Assembly (NCBI RefSeq): GCF_032714475.1
Contig: NZ_JAWDKD010000026.1
Location: 12,427 to 76,426 of the forward strand
Length of the DNA: 64,000 nucleotides
DNA from: Methanolapillus africanus
GTDB taxonomy: Archaea > Halobacteriota > Methanosarcinia > Methanosarcinales > Methanosarcinaceae
Direction: 5' to 3'
Shown here in pieces: positions 1-8,871 of the stretch; positions within the stretch are counted from its first letter, which is position 1, and every line of letters starts with the position of its first letter. A model generated the notes under the pieces. That model made no database searches. It saw only the letters and a program-made list of their open reading frames with translations, and had not been told where the DNA came from. The translations under genes were made by a program, and so were the position numbers.

Positions 1-283
1 GTGGGTGCAAACTGCAACCTAAAAACAGTCAACTGTAGGTGCAATCTGTACTGTAAATTGGAATGTATCTCACAGATCGGATTCCGCAAAATACAGACGC
101 AAAGCGTCTGATTTTGCGGGGTGGTTTGTACGATATTCAGAATAAACAAAACCAAACTTTTAGCGACCGGAGGGAGCCGTTCGCGTAGCGAACTCAATAG
201 AAACGGGCTCCCCCGCCCTTGAAAAATTCCTAGCGAAGCGACGGAATTTTTGCGTCAGAATTTGCGGGATGGTTTGCTTGACA
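1..283. repeat. Composite intergenic element, copy A (cut by window edge)
   Basis: The stretch holds no gene. It begins inside imperfect tandem units related to AAAACAGTCAACTGTAGGTG, then has a hairpin at 84-119 (arms CCGCAAAAT and ATTTTGCGG around a CAGACGC/GCGTCTG core, loop AAA). A structured module follows at 161-255, containing GTTCGCGTAGCGAAC and the inverted pair AAAAATTCC/GGAATTTTT. The same modules recur at 21268-21896 and 24174-24714. No GCGCGCGTTA-type terminal repeat is seen at the right end. It lies just past the 3' end of the minus-strand methyltransferase gene. Confidence 0.8.
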
Positions 284-366
284 TAACGAAAAATGAGAAA
301 AAGGAAACGAAAGAGATAAAATAAAAACGAAAAATTATAAAAAAAAGAAGAAGGAAAGAACGATTT

Positions 367-1392
367 TTATTTCAAATAATATTCGTCTCTCGCTTCCACA
401 AACGCTTTTATATTGCCAAGCGGCGTTCTCGGCGCAATGCCGCAGCCCGGTGACAATATTCTTGTTCCGTCTTCCAAACATTGCTTTGTTTCTCGTTTGA
501 CGTCTTCGGGCGTTCCCAAAAGAATTGTCCGCGCCGGCGAAACGTTGCCGATCAGACAAACTTTGTCGCCGATCAGCTTTGCAGCATAAGCCATATTTGT
601 TTTTTCTTCGATGCTGATTCCTTGAAAACCGGACTGCGCCATCGGTTCCAAAATGGCGGTGGCGTCGCCGCACATGTGCAGAAGCGTCAATCCGCGGATT
701 TTTTTGGTCAAATCTTTGTAAATGGGAAGAACCATCGATTCGAACAGCGGCGGCGGGAACAAATCCGGACCGGCTTCGGAATCCACAATCAAAACGCCGT
801 CAACGCCGGCGCCGTACAGCATATTTGTGTATTCAACGCAGACATCCGCACACAAAACCATCAGTTCGGTCAATGTGTCCGGCTCCTGAATGCACCACCG
901 CAAGTAGTTGTTGACGCCGCAAACGCACGCCGCCAAAGCGGCGGGACCGACCGTGCCGGCAATGAGCGGAATGTCGGTTTTGTCGCCGAGCTTCTTTTGA
1001 ATTTGGGCGGTGGCGTCCAAAATAACGGAAACGCCTCTGCCTTTTGACAAATCCGGCACGGAAATTTTGGCAACGTCTTCCGGCTTTTTGACCGGAAAAT
1101 CCAACTGGTGCGGCTGGGAATCTAACGTTCCTTCCGACATCGTACATCCGAGCGCTTCCGGCAATTCCAGCAAACTGAACGGATAGCGCACCGCTTCAAG
1201 ACCGGTGAACGTGTGTCCGGCAATGGCCAAGTCCGCCATCGTTTCCGGATGATAGTGCGCTTTGGGCCAAAATGCGCCGGACAAATTCATTAAGTCAACT
1301 GTCCCCGTTTGAGTAATGCTCAGCGCCGGAACTTTGTCGACAGATTCCATTTTTACGGAACGGATAAAACGCTCCTTCATTGTCAAATCCAT
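367..1392 (-). CDS. Methylcobamide:CoM methyltransferase, MtaA/MtbA type
   Basis: The 341-residue product has the uroporphyrinogen-decarboxylase fold sequence of the methanogen methyltransferase-2 family, which moves the methyl group from a methylated corrinoid protein to coenzyme M in the cytoplasm. The zinc site is readable as His239-x-Cys241 (LLHMCGDA) and Cys317 (SPGCGIAP), the spacing known for MtaA. The length is normal. The gene stands alone, so methanol (MtaA) versus methylamine (MtbA) specificity cannot be settled. The first ATG is used, but an ATG four codons in is also possible and neither has a strong ribosome site. The family is clear; the substrate is not. Confidence 0.85.
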   Translation of the reverse strand: MDLTMKERFIRSVKMESVDKVPALSITQTGTVDLMNLSGAFWPKAHYHPETMADLAIAGHTFTGLEAVRYPFSLLELPEALGCTMSEGTLDSQPHQLDFPVKKPEDVAKISVPDLSKGRGVSVILDATAQIQKKLGDKTDIPLIAGTVGPAALAACVCGVNNYLRWCIQEPDTLTELMVLCADVCVEYTNMLYGAGVDGVLIVDSEAGPDLFPPPLFESMVLPIYKDLTKKIRGLTLLHMCGDATAILEPMAQSGFQGISIEEKTNMAYAAKLIGDKVCLIGNVSPARTILLGTPEDVKRETKQCLEDGTRILSPGCGIAPRTPLGNIKAFVEARDEYYLK

Positions 1393-1539
1393 AACAACAC
1401 ACTCGATTTAGGTTGTAAAGTTAAAAAATAATTGAAAAAATAACAAGATCGGAAAATTAAATGAATTAAATAAAAATTAAATAAATGAAAAATAAAAAAA
1501 TTGAATAAAAATTGAATAAAAAATAAAAAGAGAATCGGC

Positions 1540-2214
1540 TTAAAGTCCGATTTCCTTTTTGAATTCTTCCAATCCGGTTTCTTCGATGACTTTTCCGAGA
1601 CGTTTTTTGGAATTTTTCTCTTTCAAATAGTTGATGATTTTTTCCGTCAGCGCCAGCGCTTCTTCTTCGGAAAGTCCTTCCGCGATCATTTCGCCGACGC
1701 GCGGGTTTGAGCTGGCGTTTCCGCCGACAAAGCAGCGGAATCCTTTGGTGTCGCCGATAAATCCGATGTCGCGCACAGCGGATTCGGAACATGAAAACAG
1801 GCAGCCGGAAACACCGATTTTCATTTTGGCCGGGAGCTGCATGCTGTGGTATTTCTCATCCAATTTGAGGCCCAGACTCATGGAATCTTGCTTGGCGCGC
1901 TTACAAAATGTGGTTCCGGGACACACGCGAACGCTGCGGACGCAGATGCCGATGGCGGATCCGGGTTTCATGCCCAAGTCCGTCCAAGCGTTGTCCAGGT
2001 CTTCCTCTTTTAAGCCGACCAAAACGATGCGCTGCGACGACGAAATTTTAATCGCAGCGGCATTGTATTTTTCGGCGACGTCGGCAATCGTCCGAAGCTT
2101 TTCCGGCGTCAGCAGGCCGGCGGGGCTGTGCGGGGCAATCGCGTACGTTTCGCCGTCACGCTGAAGAATCGCGCCTTTTTCCAAAATATCCGTCTTCTTT
2201 GCTTTTTCATCCAT
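1540..2214 (-). CDS. Small siroheme/[4Fe-4S] sulfite/nitrite reductase-like protein
   Basis: This 224-residue protein has the nitrite/sulfite reductase half-domain followed by the siroheme-iron-sulfur cysteines: Cys98-x5-Cys104 (CPGTTFC) and Cys138-x3-Cys142 (CLFSC). Proteins of this size are the small Dsr-like proteins common in methanogens; their physiological reaction is not established, though assimilatory sulfite reduction or a role in corrinoid/siroheme chemistry has been considered. The ATG is preceded by GAGGTGG at good spacing. No electron-donor gene lies beside it. The family call is firm and the substrate is open. Confidence 0.8.
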   Translation of the reverse strand: MDEKAKKTDILEKGAILQRDGETYAIAPHSPAGLLTPEKLRTIADVAEKYNAAAIKISSSQRIVLVGLKEEDLDNAWTDLGMKPGSAIGICVRSVRVCPGTTFCKRAKQDSMSLGLKLDEKYHSMQLPAKMKIGVSGCLFSCSESAVRDIGFIGDTKGFRCFVGGNASSNPRVGEMIAEGLSEEEALALTEKIINYLKEKNSKKRLGKVIEETGLEEFKKEIGL

Positions 2215-2370
2215 TTCGGTCCACCTCTTTTTGAAAAATTTATTTATCCAAACAAATTAAAAATTAAATGAAAAATAAAAGTGAAATTAATACGCAAGAA
2301 AAAATATAAAGAATAAAGAAAAATAAATCGGGACTTATATAATTCTAATCCCGACTCATCTCATCATAAT

Positions 2371-3423
2371 TTAATCGTCGTCATAAATCAGTTCGCAAAG
2401 CACAGCGTTTTCGCCGTGCAGATACATGTGAACCTTTTTGGAACCGGACAGATCGTTTTCCAATTTATTCCGGAAATTCCAATAATCCTTCGGATCGATG
2501 TTTCCGCGAATCACCACTTTTCCGACATTGCTTTTTTCCAAAAATTCATGAATGGCGACAACGTCGTCTTCGGTTTTGATGGGCATCGTCCGAAGAACGA
2601 TATAATTGTTTTTCACCATCGGATGAATTGTCAGCAAATCCGACGTCAACAGGACTCTTTTCTTGTCGATATGAATCAAACGCACCGGTCCCGTCGCTTT
2701 AATCAAATCGTCCACCAGTTCGTTGAGAAGTCCGGCCGCCACGATTGACGGGTCCGGCTCATACGCAAAAAGCATCAGTTTTTCGGTTTCAACAATCGGC
2801 GGCAATTCAACCGGCGCGTCCACCATCGCGTTTCCGGACGGCAGCGAAACAGCCACACGGGAAAACCGTTTAATTCTTCCAAAATAAAGCGTCAGGCGGT
2901 TGAGTTGTCCGTTAAGGGACAGGTATTCCATCTCGCAGTCGAAATTATCCGCCAAAATACGTTCGGGCGGCATTTGCGGCGGCGCTTCAAACGCAAAATT
3001 TTGACATTTTTCCGCGTAAGCGTCCATGACGTCCGGAATTCCCGGACGCAGGCTTGCGACTTTTCGAGTTTCCTCTTCCGGCGGGCGGGCGGGATCCGAA
3101 AAAATGATGTCGACCGGCGGGATTTGTGCGATCACGGCCGAGTCGAGCGCGTTTCCGCAAATGAACGTCACATTGGTGAGGCCGTGCTTCTCACAATTCT
3201 GCCGGGCAAATTCGATTTTCACCGGATCGATTTCAACAGCGTACACATGCTTGCACTGCATGGCGAAATAAATCGTCTGTCCGCCGATGCCGCAGCTGAT
3301 GTCGGCAATCGTGTTGCATTTCAACCGCGCCGCCCGATATTTGGCAACGGGTTCAGGTGTTGCAAACCGGATGCCGTCCGCGTCGGAAGACATTTTTTTT
3401 TCAAAAACTTTTTTCTGAGACAT
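2371..3423 (-). CDS. Class I SAM-dependent methyltransferase with C-terminal THUMP-like region
   Basis: The 350-residue product has a Rossmann methyltransferase core with the SAM-binding motif I ADISCGIGG near residue 43, an acidic motif II (AVEID) and a DPA-type motif SDPARPP near residue 108. The C-terminal third resembles the THUMP-like domain found in archaeal relatives of RNA methyltransferases, so an RNA target is likely but not shown. The ATG at 3423 is chosen over an upstream TTG because AGGAT sits just before it. It is flanked by genes on the same strand with AT-rich spacers of 100-150 bases, so it may be its own transcription unit. Confidence 0.7.
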   Translation of the reverse strand: MSQKKVFEKKMSSDADGIRFATPEPVAKYRAARLKCNTIADISCGIGGQTIYFAMQCKHVYAVEIDPVKIEFARQNCEKHGLTNVTFICGNALDSAVIAQIPPVDIIFSDPARPPEEETRKVASLRPGIPDVMDAYAEKCQNFAFEAPPQMPPERILADNFDCEMEYLSLNGQLNRLTLYFGRIKRFSRVAVSLPSGNAMVDAPVELPPIVETEKLMLFAYEPDPSIVAAGLLNELVDDLIKATGPVRLIHIDKKRVLLTSDLLTIHPMVKNNYIVLRTMPIKTEDDVVAIHEFLEKSNVGKVVIRGNIDPKDYWNFRNKLENDLSGSKKVHMYLHGENAVLCELIYDDD

Positions 3424-3522
3424 AATCAATTATCCTAAAATTGAACAAATAAAATTGAACAAATAAAAATCAAAGAAATAAAACTCAAAAATATAAACTA
3501 TAGATTATAAGAATCGGAATCA

Positions 3523-4563
3523 TTAATCCCGAATCGGCGACCCGAACGTCACATCATCCAGCAGCAACTCTTTTTCCCACAACAGTTGGCAGCCGCATCT
3601 GCATTTCTCGAGCGTCTTCAAGTCTTGCGTTCGTGAAAATTCGCGAATCATATCCGCCACGTCGTAGCTGCATTTTTTGCAGTTTCTCGGACCGCGTTTG
3701 GCGCCGGCGCCGACCGGATCCGACATCAAATACGTATCCGGATGTTTGGTTTTGGCGTCCGTTAAAATTTTCACCATGCTCCAAAGCCATGGCGGCCGAT
3801 ATTCTTTATTTTCCCACATTTTTTCCACGAACGTACCGTTTTGAACGTTGCACAAGTTAATGGAAATGGTTTCGGCGTACGGCGCCGCTTCGCCAATGCT
3901 TTTGAGAATGTCGTCCATCGCTTCCTTTTCCGATAAAAACGGCGGCTTGAGCATTAAATACGCTTTTGAAAAAACGCCGTTTTGACGGGCGAGCACGCAC
4001 GCATTCTTAAAATCGTTAAAGGAAAAACCTTTGTTGATGGATTCGCGCCGGATTTTGTCCGATGTGGTTTCGAGCCCGTAAGCGAATTCGAGCGTTTTTC
4101 CGTTCATCGCGGACAAACAATCGTCAATCGCTTCCTGATTCACAAATTCGGGACGCGTTTCCGCCAATACGGCGACGATCCGCTCGTCTTCGGAAAGCCG
4201 GGACAAAATTTGAACGCGCAGTTTGCGGTTGATTTCTTTGGGGTCCAAAAAGCTTCCCGATGTGAAAATTTTCACCATGAATTTTTGTTTTTCGGAGGCG
4301 CGGGCAAGTGCCGTTTCAAGCTGCTTCATGATGTCGCTGTCACTCGGTTCCCCGGCCGCGCTGTCGTACACGTATCCGCACATGGTACAGCCGCCGTTCT
4401 TTCCCCAGTAGCAGCCGGATGTTTGAAAAATGACCGTGAGAACGTCCAATATTTCCCCGCGGATGTTATCGGTTCCGATCCAAAAGGCAGCCGGTTCGTC
4501 AAACGGTTTCGATTTAACCCGCTGGCGGTTCCGAATCTCTAAAGCTTCTTGATTCAATGTCAT
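3523..4563 (-). CDS. Archaeosine synthase beta subunit, radical SAM protein RaSEA
   Basis: The 346-residue product matches the archaeal RaSEA family, the radical SAM partner of ArcS. ArcS attaches lysine to preQ0-modified G15 of tRNA and RaSEA converts the adduct to archaeosine. The cluster cysteines read Cys51-x7-Cys59-x2-Cys62 (CYWGKNGGCTMC), not the usual Cx3Cx2C. A cysteine-rich tail (NCKKC and CRCGC) suggests a second metal site. The start at MTLNQ is chosen because AGGTTA lies 6-11 bases upstream; the longer reading frame adds 18 unlikely residues. The ArcS partner is at 12589-14736 on the other strand, so the pair is in the same region but not one operon. Confidence 0.85.
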   Translation of the reverse strand: MTLNQEALEIRNRQRVKSKPFDEPAAFWIGTDNIRGEILDVLTVIFQTSGCYWGKNGGCTMCGYVYDSAAGEPSDSDIMKQLETALARASEKQKFMVKIFTSGSFLDPKEINRKLRVQILSRLSEDERIVAVLAETRPEFVNQEAIDDCLSAMNGKTLEFAYGLETTSDKIRRESINKGFSFNDFKNACVLARQNGVFSKAYLMLKPPFLSEKEAMDDILKSIGEAAPYAETISINLCNVQNGTFVEKMWENKEYRPPWLWSMVKILTDAKTKHPDTYLMSDPVGAGAKRGPRNCKKCSYDVADMIREFSRTQDLKTLEKCRCGCQLLWEKELLLDDVTFGSPIRD

Positions 4564-4741
4564 AAAATTAACCTGTTCAAAAGTAAATGTACATGTAAAA
4601 GCGTCAGATAAAAGCATTCATACAAAAGTGAAAAGATAAATAACCAAAAAGAAAGGCAAAGATATAAAACCATATCTCAAAAAACCAAAATCGAAATCGG
4701 ATTTTCAATAAAGACGCCAAAACGGAGAATAAAAATGTGAA

Positions 4742-5287
4742 TTATTCCTTCTCCGAAACGCTGTCTTCAATCTTTTCTTCAACCTTCTCTTTGACCCGGT
4801 CTTTCATTTCTTCTTTCATTTCTTCTTTCATTTGGTCTTTCATCTCTCCTCCCATTTCTCTTTTTATTTTGTTTTCTTCTTCGTTGTCGATCTCATTCAT
4901 ATTTGAAATGTTTTCGATTTTGCCGGTTTTGTTGGTTTTATAATCCGGCCGATCGTATTCAAAAACATATTTTTCGATTTCGTCCAGATCGATTTCATCT
5001 ATGTCCATGCCGTCGATGATTTTTGAAAAGGTGTAGGCTTCATTCTGTTCTTCGGCCACAATGGACAAAGCGTTGGATAAGGCAAAAATCGCCTGCTTAT
5101 GGTCTTCCTTACTTCTATGAACATGAAGCGGACTGATTTCCAATTCATAATATTCATTGAATTCCGGAACATAACCGTATCTTTCATACAGTTTCTTCAA
5201 TCTTGACAAATCCGCATGGATTTGCAGCAACTCATTTTTCTGAATAAAATCACACCCATCCCAATCATTCTTCGATTGGTAAACCAT
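4742..5287 (-). CDS. UPF0058 family protein with charged C-terminal tail
   Basis: The 181-residue product contains the UPF0058 signature: ELLQIHADLSRLK, then SPLHVHRSKEDHKQAIF. The family is conserved in methanogens and haloarchaea and has no known function. Here the conserved domain is followed by about 70 residues rich in Glu, Lys and Met, with repeated KEEM units that should form a long coiled coil or disordered tail. The ATG at 5287 is preferred to the in-frame TTG at 5302. Usual family members are about 90-100 residues, so the tail is an addition. Confidence 0.7.
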   Translation of the reverse strand: MVYQSKNDWDGCDFIQKNELLQIHADLSRLKKLYERYGYVPEFNEYYELEISPLHVHRSKEDHKQAIFALSNALSIVAEEQNEAYTFSKIIDGMDIDEIDLDEIEKYVFEYDRPDYKTNKTGKIENISNMNEIDNEEENKIKREMGGEMKDQMKEEMKEEMKDRVKEKVEEKIEDSVSEKE

Positions 5288-5659
5288 CAAATCACAAACC
5301 AATAATTTCAGTAAAAATCAAAAAAAATAAACTCCCATAAAAATATTATTAAATATATCGGAATTAATAATTATATTTCTCAATATTTTATTTAAATAAA
5401 AATGTCAGACGCCGATATTAAATAAAATTGAAAATGTTCAGAAAGATCCATAAATCTGTCCATTTATGACAAATATTTTCACAAAAAGGACAAGAAATAA
5501 AAACATTTAAAATAATTTGAACAATTTTATACAATTGTATTTTGACCGGTATTTTTCAAGCGGGTCACGGCAAATTTTGGGAAAATGGAGAAAACAAAAT
5601 ATCACGAAAAATCATAATATTTCAAAAAGCGGTTAAAAAGCGATGCCGGAATGTAAAAT
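5288..5659. other. AT-rich intergenic stretch without a gene
   Basis: No convincing reading frame, RNA gene or repeat is seen. The stretch is AT-rich and should contain the promoter of the UPF0058 gene and the 3' flank of tRNA-Pro. Confidence 0.5.
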
Positions 5660-5733
5660 GGGGCTGCTGAGATTCGAACTCAGGTCGCAAGACCCCCAGC
5701 CTTGCAGGATGGACCAAGCTACCCTACAGCCCC
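5660..5733 (-). tRNA. tRNA-Pro (anticodon GGG)
   Basis: The 74-base minus-strand sequence folds as a standard cloverleaf. The acceptor stem is GGGGCTG paired with CAGCCCC, the anticodon stem CAAGG/TCTTG encloses the loop CTGGGGG (anticodon GGG after U33), and the T arm is CTGAG-TTCGAAT-CTCAG. No intron is present and CCA is not encoded. A TATA-like element lies about 40 bases upstream. Confidence 0.97.
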
Positions 5734-5768
5734 ACATGTTTTAAAAAAGCAAGTCTAAAACCCGTTTT

Positions 5769-5781
5769 TATTATATAAACT
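5769..5781 (-). promoter_or_regulatory. TATA-like promoter of tRNA-Pro
   Basis: The minus strand reads TTTATATAA here, about 40 bases before the tRNA 5' end. This would place transcription start roughly 10-15 bases upstream of the mature tRNA. It is inferred from position and sequence only. Confidence 0.55.
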
Positions 5782-5900
5782 TTTCATTTTCAGGATTTCA
5801 GTTAAAAACAAATTCAGCAGATAATATTCATAAAAATACATTTACAAAAACGTTCAAATAATATCATTTGTATCCGATTGTTAAGGGTCTTTAACGCCTA

Positions 5901-5931
5901 TTCGGCGCGCGAATTTTTGATTTCGGCGCGC
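5901..5931. promoter_or_regulatory. Direct repeat TTCGGCGCGC x2 upstream of guaAB
   Basis: The GC-rich decamer TTCGGCGCGC occurs at 5901-5910 and 5922-5931, 21 bases apart (two helical turns), inside an otherwise AT-rich 412-base spacer before the GMP synthase gene. A small hairpin GTTAA-GGGTCT-TTAAC lies just before it (about 5880-5894). A protein-binding site is possible. The rest of the spacer to 6145 shows no gene. Confidence 0.35.
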
Positions 5932-6145
5932 TTTTCGCCATTTGATTATGGCTGATTTATTCATTTGTTGTTTATTGTTGATTTGTTTACCGTATTGTTT
6001 ATTGCACCGTTTGGCGTACTGTTCGTACCATTCATACCATCCAAACTATCCATCTCATTGATTCATAATACCATTGATTCATACATCCATACTGTTTATT
6101 CTATTAGACTTAATGATGTTTAAAAACCGCTCAGGAGCTTTTCAA

Positions 6146-7060
6146 ATGGAAAACGTGACAGAATTCATTGCGACAGAAATTGAAAAAATTAAAAAACAAA
6201 TTGATGGCAAAGCCATTATCGCTCTTTCCGGCGGTGTTGACAGTTCCGTTTGCGCCGAACTGGCTTACCGGGCGATCGGCGACCGCTTATATCCGATTTT
6301 TATTGACACCGGTTTCATGAGAAAAAACGAGCCGGAACAAGTTAAAGCCGCGTTCTCTCACATGAATTTGCAAGTGATCGACGCAAGCGACCGTTTCTTT
6401 GCGGCCGTTAAAGGAATCGACGATCCCGAAGTCAAAAGAAAAGCTATCGGTGAAACTTTTATTAAAGTCTTTGAGGAAGAAGCCAAAAAAATCAAAGCCG
6501 ATTACCTGATTCAGGGAACGATTTATCCGGACGTTTTGGAATCCGAAAAAGGCATCAAAGCGCACCACAACGTCGGCGGCATGCCGGAAAAAATGGAATT
6601 TAAAGGCGTCGTCGAGCCGCTCTACTATCTTTACAAAGACGATGTCCGTGAAGTTGGCCGCGAACTCGGCCTCAGTGTCGCGCTCTCCGAAAGAATGCCG
6701 TTCCCCGGCCCCGGTCTTTCCGTTCGCGCCGTCGGCGAAGCCACCCGTGAAAAAGTGGCGGCCGTTCGTGAGGCAAACGCAATCGTCGAAGAAGAACTCA
6801 TGGAAAAATTCAAGCCCTGGCAAGCGTTTGCCGCCGTCATCGGCAAAGGCACCGGCATCAAAAACGGTGAAAGAATCCACGGTTGGATCGTCGCCGTCCG
6901 CGCGGTCGATTCCGACAACGCGATGACCGCAGAACCCCTGAACCTGCCGTTTGAAACGCTGATTAAAATTCAACAGCGGATTACATCGGAAATTCCGGAT
7001 GTTTGCCGTGTTGTTTACGACATCACATCAAAACCGCCGGGAACCATTGAATTTGAATAA
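6146..7060 (+). CDS. guaAB: GMP synthase subunit B (ATP pyrophosphatase/PPase subunit)
   Basis: The 304-residue product is the synthetase half of the split archaeal GMP synthase. It adenylates XMP and, with ammonia supplied by the separate glutamine amidotransferase subunit A, makes GMP. The PP-loop SGGVDSS is at residues 28-34 and the C terminus has the typical KPPGTIEFE ending. The start at 6146 is set by AGGAG eight bases upstream; the longer frame adds 24 non-homologous residues. The subunit A gene is not in the window. Confidence 0.95.
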   Translation: MENVTEFIATEIEKIKKQIDGKAIIALSGGVDSSVCAELAYRAIGDRLYPIFIDTGFMRKNEPEQVKAAFSHMNLQVIDASDRFFAAVKGIDDPEVKRKAIGETFIKVFEEEAKKIKADYLIQGTIYPDVLESEKGIKAHHNVGGMPEKMEFKGVVEPLYYLYKDDVREVGRELGLSVALSERMPFPGPGLSVRAVGEATREKVAAVREANAIVEEELMEKFKPWQAFAAVIGKGTGIKNGERIHGWIVAVRAVDSDNAMTAEPLNLPFETLIKIQQRITSEIPDVCRVVYDITSKPPGTIEFE

Positions 7061-7084
7061 ACAATCCAAATTCAATTTTCTTTT

Positions 7085-7545
7085 TTTGGGCGCGGCCACC
7101 GCGCGCGTTATGGCGACACTTTTTTGTTTCGAGTTTTCAAAAACGGCATGTTTGATTTTTTCAACATCAAGCAAACCGTCCCGCAAAATCGGACGCTTTG
7201 CGTCTGTATTTTGCGGATTTCGATCAGTCAGATGCATTGATTTGTAGGTACAGATTGCACCTACAGTTTACTATTTTTAAATTCTAATTTGCACCTGCAG
7301 TTAACTGTTTTTAGATTTCAGATTGCATCTGCTGTTTCCAACAAGACACTTGTTTCTTGGTCCGATTTGCATCTACTGTTCGCTGTCAATGGCATCTGAA
7401 AATGGTATCCGCAAAATACAGACGCGAATCGCGTCTGATTTTGCAAGGTTATTGCTTGACGCTTCCAAAAAACTGCCATCCGTTTTTTAAAAACACAAAA
7501 AGAAAAAATGTCGCCGTAACGCGCGCGCATGCCGGCGCACAAAAA
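7085..7545. repeat. Composite intergenic element, copy B (both terminal inverted repeats)
   Basis: The element fills the gap between two convergent genes. Inverted ends lie at 7101-7137 (GCGCGCGTTATGGCGACAC then T-rich) and 7491-7528 (A-rich, then TGTCGCCGTAACGCGCGCG). Inside are hairpins at 7181-7216 and 7411-7444, both with the GACGC/GCGTC core, and between them tandem-type units including one copy of the 45-base unit that is amplified in copy E. No gene is present. The structure is MITE-like, but no transposase-linked copy is visible. Confidence 0.8.
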
Positions 7546-7582
7546 AATAAAAAAACAGAAAAAAAAAGAGAAATGGAAAAAG

Positions 7583-8692
7583 TTATTTCTCCATCGCCAT
7601 TTCAACCAATTCGACAATATCAATGACTTTGACATCGTTGCCGGCCGCGTCTCTCAAATTCCGGTAGCACAGCGGACATGTCGTCACCAAATAGTCAACA
7701 CCTGCGGGAATATCTTCCAGCCGCCGTTTGGCCATGGCCATTGATAAATCGTTGTAACCGGAACGAACGCCGCCGCCGCCGCCGCAGCACCGTGATTTTT
7801 CACGGTTGGCAGCCATTTCGATGAAATTTTTCGGACCGACGGCTGCTTCGATGATTTGACGCGGTTCGTCAAAAATACCATTGTGGCGACCGGAGTGGCA
7901 CGGGTCGTGATAAGTGACTTTGATATCCAGCGGATGCATACCGGCTTTTTTGAGATCGTCCAAATGCGACGCCAAAAACTGGGAAACCGTCGTCACATTA
8001 AAGTTGACGCCCATTTCTTCCGCCATCGCTTTGTAATTGTTGCGCAGCGTGTTGTAGCAGCCGGCGCAGCCGGCGATAATTGTGTGCGCGCCCGATTTTT
8101 TAATTTGCGTCAAGTTGTGCGCGATCAATTCGTCGGCGTCAAAGCCGATGCGCAAAAGCGGTGATCCGCAGCATTTTTCTTCTTCAAGAAGACCGACGCC
8201 GAGTTTGTTGAGAATCCGGTACGTCTTTTGAGCGTTGTCCGGGAAACGGTAAGAATCCAGGCAGCCGACAAAGAAAATGTATTCTGGGTTTTTGACAGGC
8301 TCAAATGTTTCGCCGGCAATCCACGCGCGGCGGTCGTCGGGAGACGCCAGCGTGTTGCCGTAAGTTTCCACGTTGTCGTGAATTTTGGCTTGCGTCGGCG
8401 TCATTTTGCCGAGCGCGACCAAGCCGTAACGGGCCGCTTCCACCAATTCCGGCGGATTGACGCCGGCCGGGCATGTTGTCGCGCAATAGCCGCATGTCGT
8501 ACAGGTGTTCAGGCTGTCAAAAACCGATTCATCCGCCTCGGTGCCCTCAAACAAGTCGCGAATGAGAAGAATGCGTCCGCGTGTGTTTTGAGATTCCCAG
8601 CCGCTTTGCTCAAAGACCGGGCAAACCGACCGGCAATTTCCGCAGCTGACGCAGCGGTACAAGTCTCTCTTATCCATTTTTGAAAAAGACAT
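7583..8692 (-). CDS. Iron-sulfur CCG-domain oxidoreductase (GlcF/HdrD-like)
   Basis: The 369-residue product has two N-terminal 4Fe-4S motifs (CVSCGNCRSVCP at residues 14-25 and CTTCGYCATTCP near 66) followed by two CCG domains (KCCGSP and RCCGGGGG). This is the arrangement of GlcF, the lactate/glycolate dehydrogenase iron-sulfur subunit, and of HdrD. It probably takes electrons from the FAD protein encoded just upstream (8872-10242) and hands them to a membrane or soluble carrier. The ATG at 8692 has GAGGA 9 bases before it; a longer TTG-started frame is unlikely. Confidence 0.85.
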   Translation of the reverse strand: MSFSKMDKRDLYRCVSCGNCRSVCPVFEQSGWESQNTRGRILLIRDLFEGTEADESVFDSLNTCTTCGYCATTCPAGVNPPELVEAARYGLVALGKMTPTQAKIHDNVETYGNTLASPDDRRAWIAGETFEPVKNPEYIFFVGCLDSYRFPDNAQKTYRILNKLGVGLLEEEKCCGSPLLRIGFDADELIAHNLTQIKKSGAHTIIAGCAGCYNTLRNNYKAMAEEMGVNFNVTTVSQFLASHLDDLKKAGMHPLDIKVTYHDPCHSGRHNGIFDEPRQIIEAAVGPKNFIEMAANREKSRCCGGGGGVRSGYNDLSMAMAKRRLEDIPAGVDYLVTTCPLCYRNLRDAAGNDVKVIDIVELVEMAMEK

Positions 8693-8871
8693 TCGTATAT
8701 TTCCTCGATAAATAATGAATTTGAATTTAAACCACAAATGAAATTAAATTAAATAAAAATTATCTGAATGAAATTAAATTGAATGAAATTAAATTGAATG
8801 AAATTAATTTAAATAAAATTAAATTGAATGAAAATATTTTAAATTAAAGATATCTTAAAGCGTTTTCGTTT

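Noticed and set aside
1..283. Structured RNA or riboswitch in the GTTCGCGTAGCGAAC module
   Set aside because: It lies downstream of gene 3' ends in every copy and matches no riboswitch I know; better treated as part of the repeat element.
8693..8871. Regulatory repeats in the AATTGAATGAAATT low-complexity spacer
   Set aside because: Similar AT-rich simple sequence occurs before many genes in the window, so no specific role can be supported.
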